Shown here: positions 4,460 to 5,779 of the stretch, one piece after another
Layout of the letters: each line of letters starts with the position of its first letter
Numbering within the stretch: position 1 is the first letter of the stretch
Source of the DNA: Deltaproteobacteria bacterium
GTDB lineage: Bacteria > JAEEML01
Direction of reading: 5' to 3'
Assembly (NCBI GenBank): GCA_016283195.1
Contig: JAEEML010000183.1
Coordinates: 1 to 5,779 of the forward strand
Length of the DNA: 5,779 nt
Program-made: the position numbers and the translations under genes
Notes under the pieces: generated by a model
Told to the model about the DNA's origin: nothing
The model's input: the letters and a program-made list of their open reading frames with translations, nothing else
Database searches by the model: none

Positions 4460-5779
4460 ATGAAAGCACGCAGTTTGAGCCTTGTTTTAGCCGGAGTACT
4501 AGTCTTAAACGCTTGCGGTGAGAAACCGATAGGCGAGGAGCCGCAAAATAGCGGCGAAGAGCAAAAACCGGCCGAGCAGAAGCCGGTTGACACCAATACT
4601 GATAAGCAAAATAAAAACTGCCCTGAGGGTAAAATAGGCAATAATTGCGAATATTGCGCCCCAGGCTACTATGGCGATAGCTGCACTGCCTGTAATTGTG
4701 TAAACGGCACTTGCAACGATGGCAAAACCGGCAACGGCGCTTGCGTATGTGCCTCTGGTTATAAAGGCACCACCTGCGCTATTGAGTGCACCGGTGGCCA
4801 TGAAAATCCCTGCAATGGCAAGGGCACCTGTCAGGATGACGGTTCCTGCCTATGTAATAACAATGTGGAAGGCGCTGATTGTTCCGGCTGCCCTGGCAAC
4901 AAAACCAATTACCCCGAGTGCGACAAATGTATTACCGGCTATTATGGAGCTAATTGCGAGAGTGCTTGCCCGGGCATGGGCACCGATAACGGTGTTTGCG
5001 GCGGCCGCGGCACTTGTAACGAGAGTGGCAAGTGCGAATGTCAGGGCAATTGGGACGGCGAACTCTGCAACCAATGTAAAGAGCATTTTGCCGGTATTGA
5101 TTGTGAAAAGTGTGCCAAAGGCTGGAAGGGTGATAATTGTGAGATAGAGATTAAGACATCTTGCAACTTTACTTATGCTTTTGCTCCTAGAGAGAGTTAT
5201 ACATTTACGGCAGCGGCTATTAATGTGGACTGGCCCAAAGCCGGTTATTCCAAAGCCAAAGCGCTTTATAAAGCCATGGGCTACGGCTATGAAGATGTGG
5301 ATATTCATTCGGTGGAGGAGGCCGAAGGTGAGGCCATTATAGCTGAAGAAGGTTATGGCGAACCGGCGTCTGACGAAGTTGGTGGCGGTGGTGGTGACGA
5401 TGGTCGTGTTTATCCTTGGAACTCCACTTATTCAAATCCCGACTACACCGATTCTCTGCCTATTTTTGTTCGGGCTAAGGCTTGGGCTGATAATGAAAAA
5501 CGTTGCTATGAAGTGCCGGGCGATAGCGAGTATCCAATATTGGCTGTGGAATATACCCAAGATGAGGCTTACGACCTTTATGTAAAAATTGCCGAAAAAA
5601 CTACCGGCAATACTTTGGACCAATCGACCAATCGGCGTAATGTGGTGGGTATTCGCGGCAGTAATCCCGGCCGCTTTAGTTATCATGGTAATACGCCGGA
5701 TCGCTATGACGATACCCTGGTGCTTTTGTGGAAAGATGCGAATGGCGGCAAGCATGTTTTGGAATTCCCGGTTACCACC
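4460..5779 (+). CDS. Lipoprotein with EGF/laminin-type cysteine-rich repeats, 3'-truncated by window
   Basis: The frame is open from the ATG to the window edge: 440 codons without a stop. Residues 1-18 form a signal peptide ending in LNAC, with Cys19 the likely lipidated residue. A Glu/Pro/Lys/Gln-rich linker (20-53) would act as a flexible stalk. Residues 54-227 hold 30 cysteines in repeating EGF-type spacing; three segments (95-106, 130-141, 192-203) fit the EGF signature C-x-C-x5-G-x2-C, and segments such as YCAPGYYGDSC and KCITGYYGANC resemble laminin-type EGF modules. After Cys235 the protein changes character: an acidic region with a Gly run (308-312), Cys349, then VVGIRG and RYDDTLVLLW near 395-424. 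I do not recognise this last domain. It is likely a surface-anchored binding or adhesion protein, with disulfides formed outside the cytoplasm. It is transcribed divergently from the secreted protein gene. True length is unknown. Confidence 0.85.
   Translation, partial: MKARSLSLVLAGVLVLNACGEKPIGEEPQNSGEEQKPAEQKPVDTNTDKQNKNCPEGKIGNNCEYCAPGYYGDSCTACNCVNGTCNDGKTGNGACVCASGYKGTTCAIECTGGHENPCNGKGTCQDDGSCLCNNNVEGADCSGCPGNKTNYPECDKCITGYYGANCESACPGMGTDNGVCGGRGTCNESGKCECQGNWDGELCNQCKEHFAGIDCEKCAKGWKGDNCEIEIKTSCNFTYAFAPRESYTFTAAAINVDWPKAGYSKAKALYKAMGYGYEDVDIHSVEEAEGEAIIAEEGYGEPASDEVGGGGGDDGRVYPWNSTYSNPDYTDSLPIFVRAKAWADNEKRCYEVPGDSEYPILAVEYTQDEAYDLYVKIAEKTTGNTLDQSTNRRNVVGIRGSNPGRFSYHGNTPDRYDDTLVLLWKDANGGKHVLEFPVTT
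4619..5140 (+). repeat. EGF/laminin-like cysteine repeat region (residues 54-227)
   Basis: Thirty cysteines alternate between short units with spacing C-x2-C-x8-C (66-75, 157-166, 218-227 as the final loop) and long units. Two long units, Cys118-144 and Cys180-206, have identical spacing: x5, x5, x1, x8, x2. A third (Cys80-110) is a looser version with x4, x9, x1, x8, x3. The DNA copies differ clearly, so this is old duplication kept at the protein level and not a recent tandem repeat. Confidence 0.85.

Noticed and set aside
4446-4463. Five-codon upstream frame (MGGAR) whose TGA overlaps the ATG at 4460
   Set aside because: It has no Shine-Dalgarno of its own, as its own second codon region is the Shine-Dalgarno of the main gene; the ATGA overlap is most likely chance.
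4505-5308. Long open frames on the minus strand opposite the EGF-like gene, some with hydrophobic stretches that look like membrane segments
   Set aside because: They are antisense to a well-supported gene. The frequent GGC/GCC/TGC codons leave few stops in the opposite frames and generate Ala/Ile/Val-rich translations; no Shine-Dalgarno or family motif supports them.

Overview
The window is an ordinary-looking bacterial chromosomal segment, near half G+C by eye and rich in GGC and GCC codons, dominated by exported proteins. Two predicted lipoproteins and one signal-peptide protein follow each other, which points to a Gram-negative-type envelope. The family mix (a COG4880/PF09826-type beta-propeller, a protein with the N-terminal domain common in large secreted proteins of Myxococcota-like bacteria and candidate phyla, and an EGF/laminin-like cysteine-rich lipoprotein) suggests a deltaproteobacterial/Myxococcota-like or related uncultivated lineage. 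That assignment is inference; there is no rRNA, tRNA or marker gene here.

Layout: (1) positions 3-401 (+) hold the 3' end, or a short complete version, of an unrecognised hydrophilic protein, with a terminator-like hairpin inside its last codons. (2) Positions 402-509 hold a good sigma70-type promoter (TTGACA, 17-nt spacer, TACGAT) and a strong Shine-Dalgarno. (3) Positions 510-2882 (+) encode a 790-residue lipoprotein with a C-terminal beta-propeller, interrupted by a Ser-Asp-Ala tandem repeat. (4) Positions 2883-3061 lie between convergent genes and hold hairpins, one of them GC-rich and like a dispersed intergenic palindrome. (5) Positions 3062-4306 (-) encode a 414-residue secreted modular protein with 14 cysteines. 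(6) Positions 4307-4459 are a compact divergent control region with two inverted repeats, promoter-like elements and a Shine-Dalgarno for each gene. (7) Positions 4460-5779 (+) encode a lipoprotein with a 30-cysteine EGF/laminin-type region; its frame is open to the window edge.

How the genes work together: no enzyme with recognisable catalytic residues is present. The three exported genes look like surface-exposed binding or adhesion proteins, and the last two share a divergent control region, so they may be co-regulated. I found no defence system, mobile element, CRISPR array or RNA gene. The best leads are the unusual exported-protein architectures and the structured divergent promoter region.
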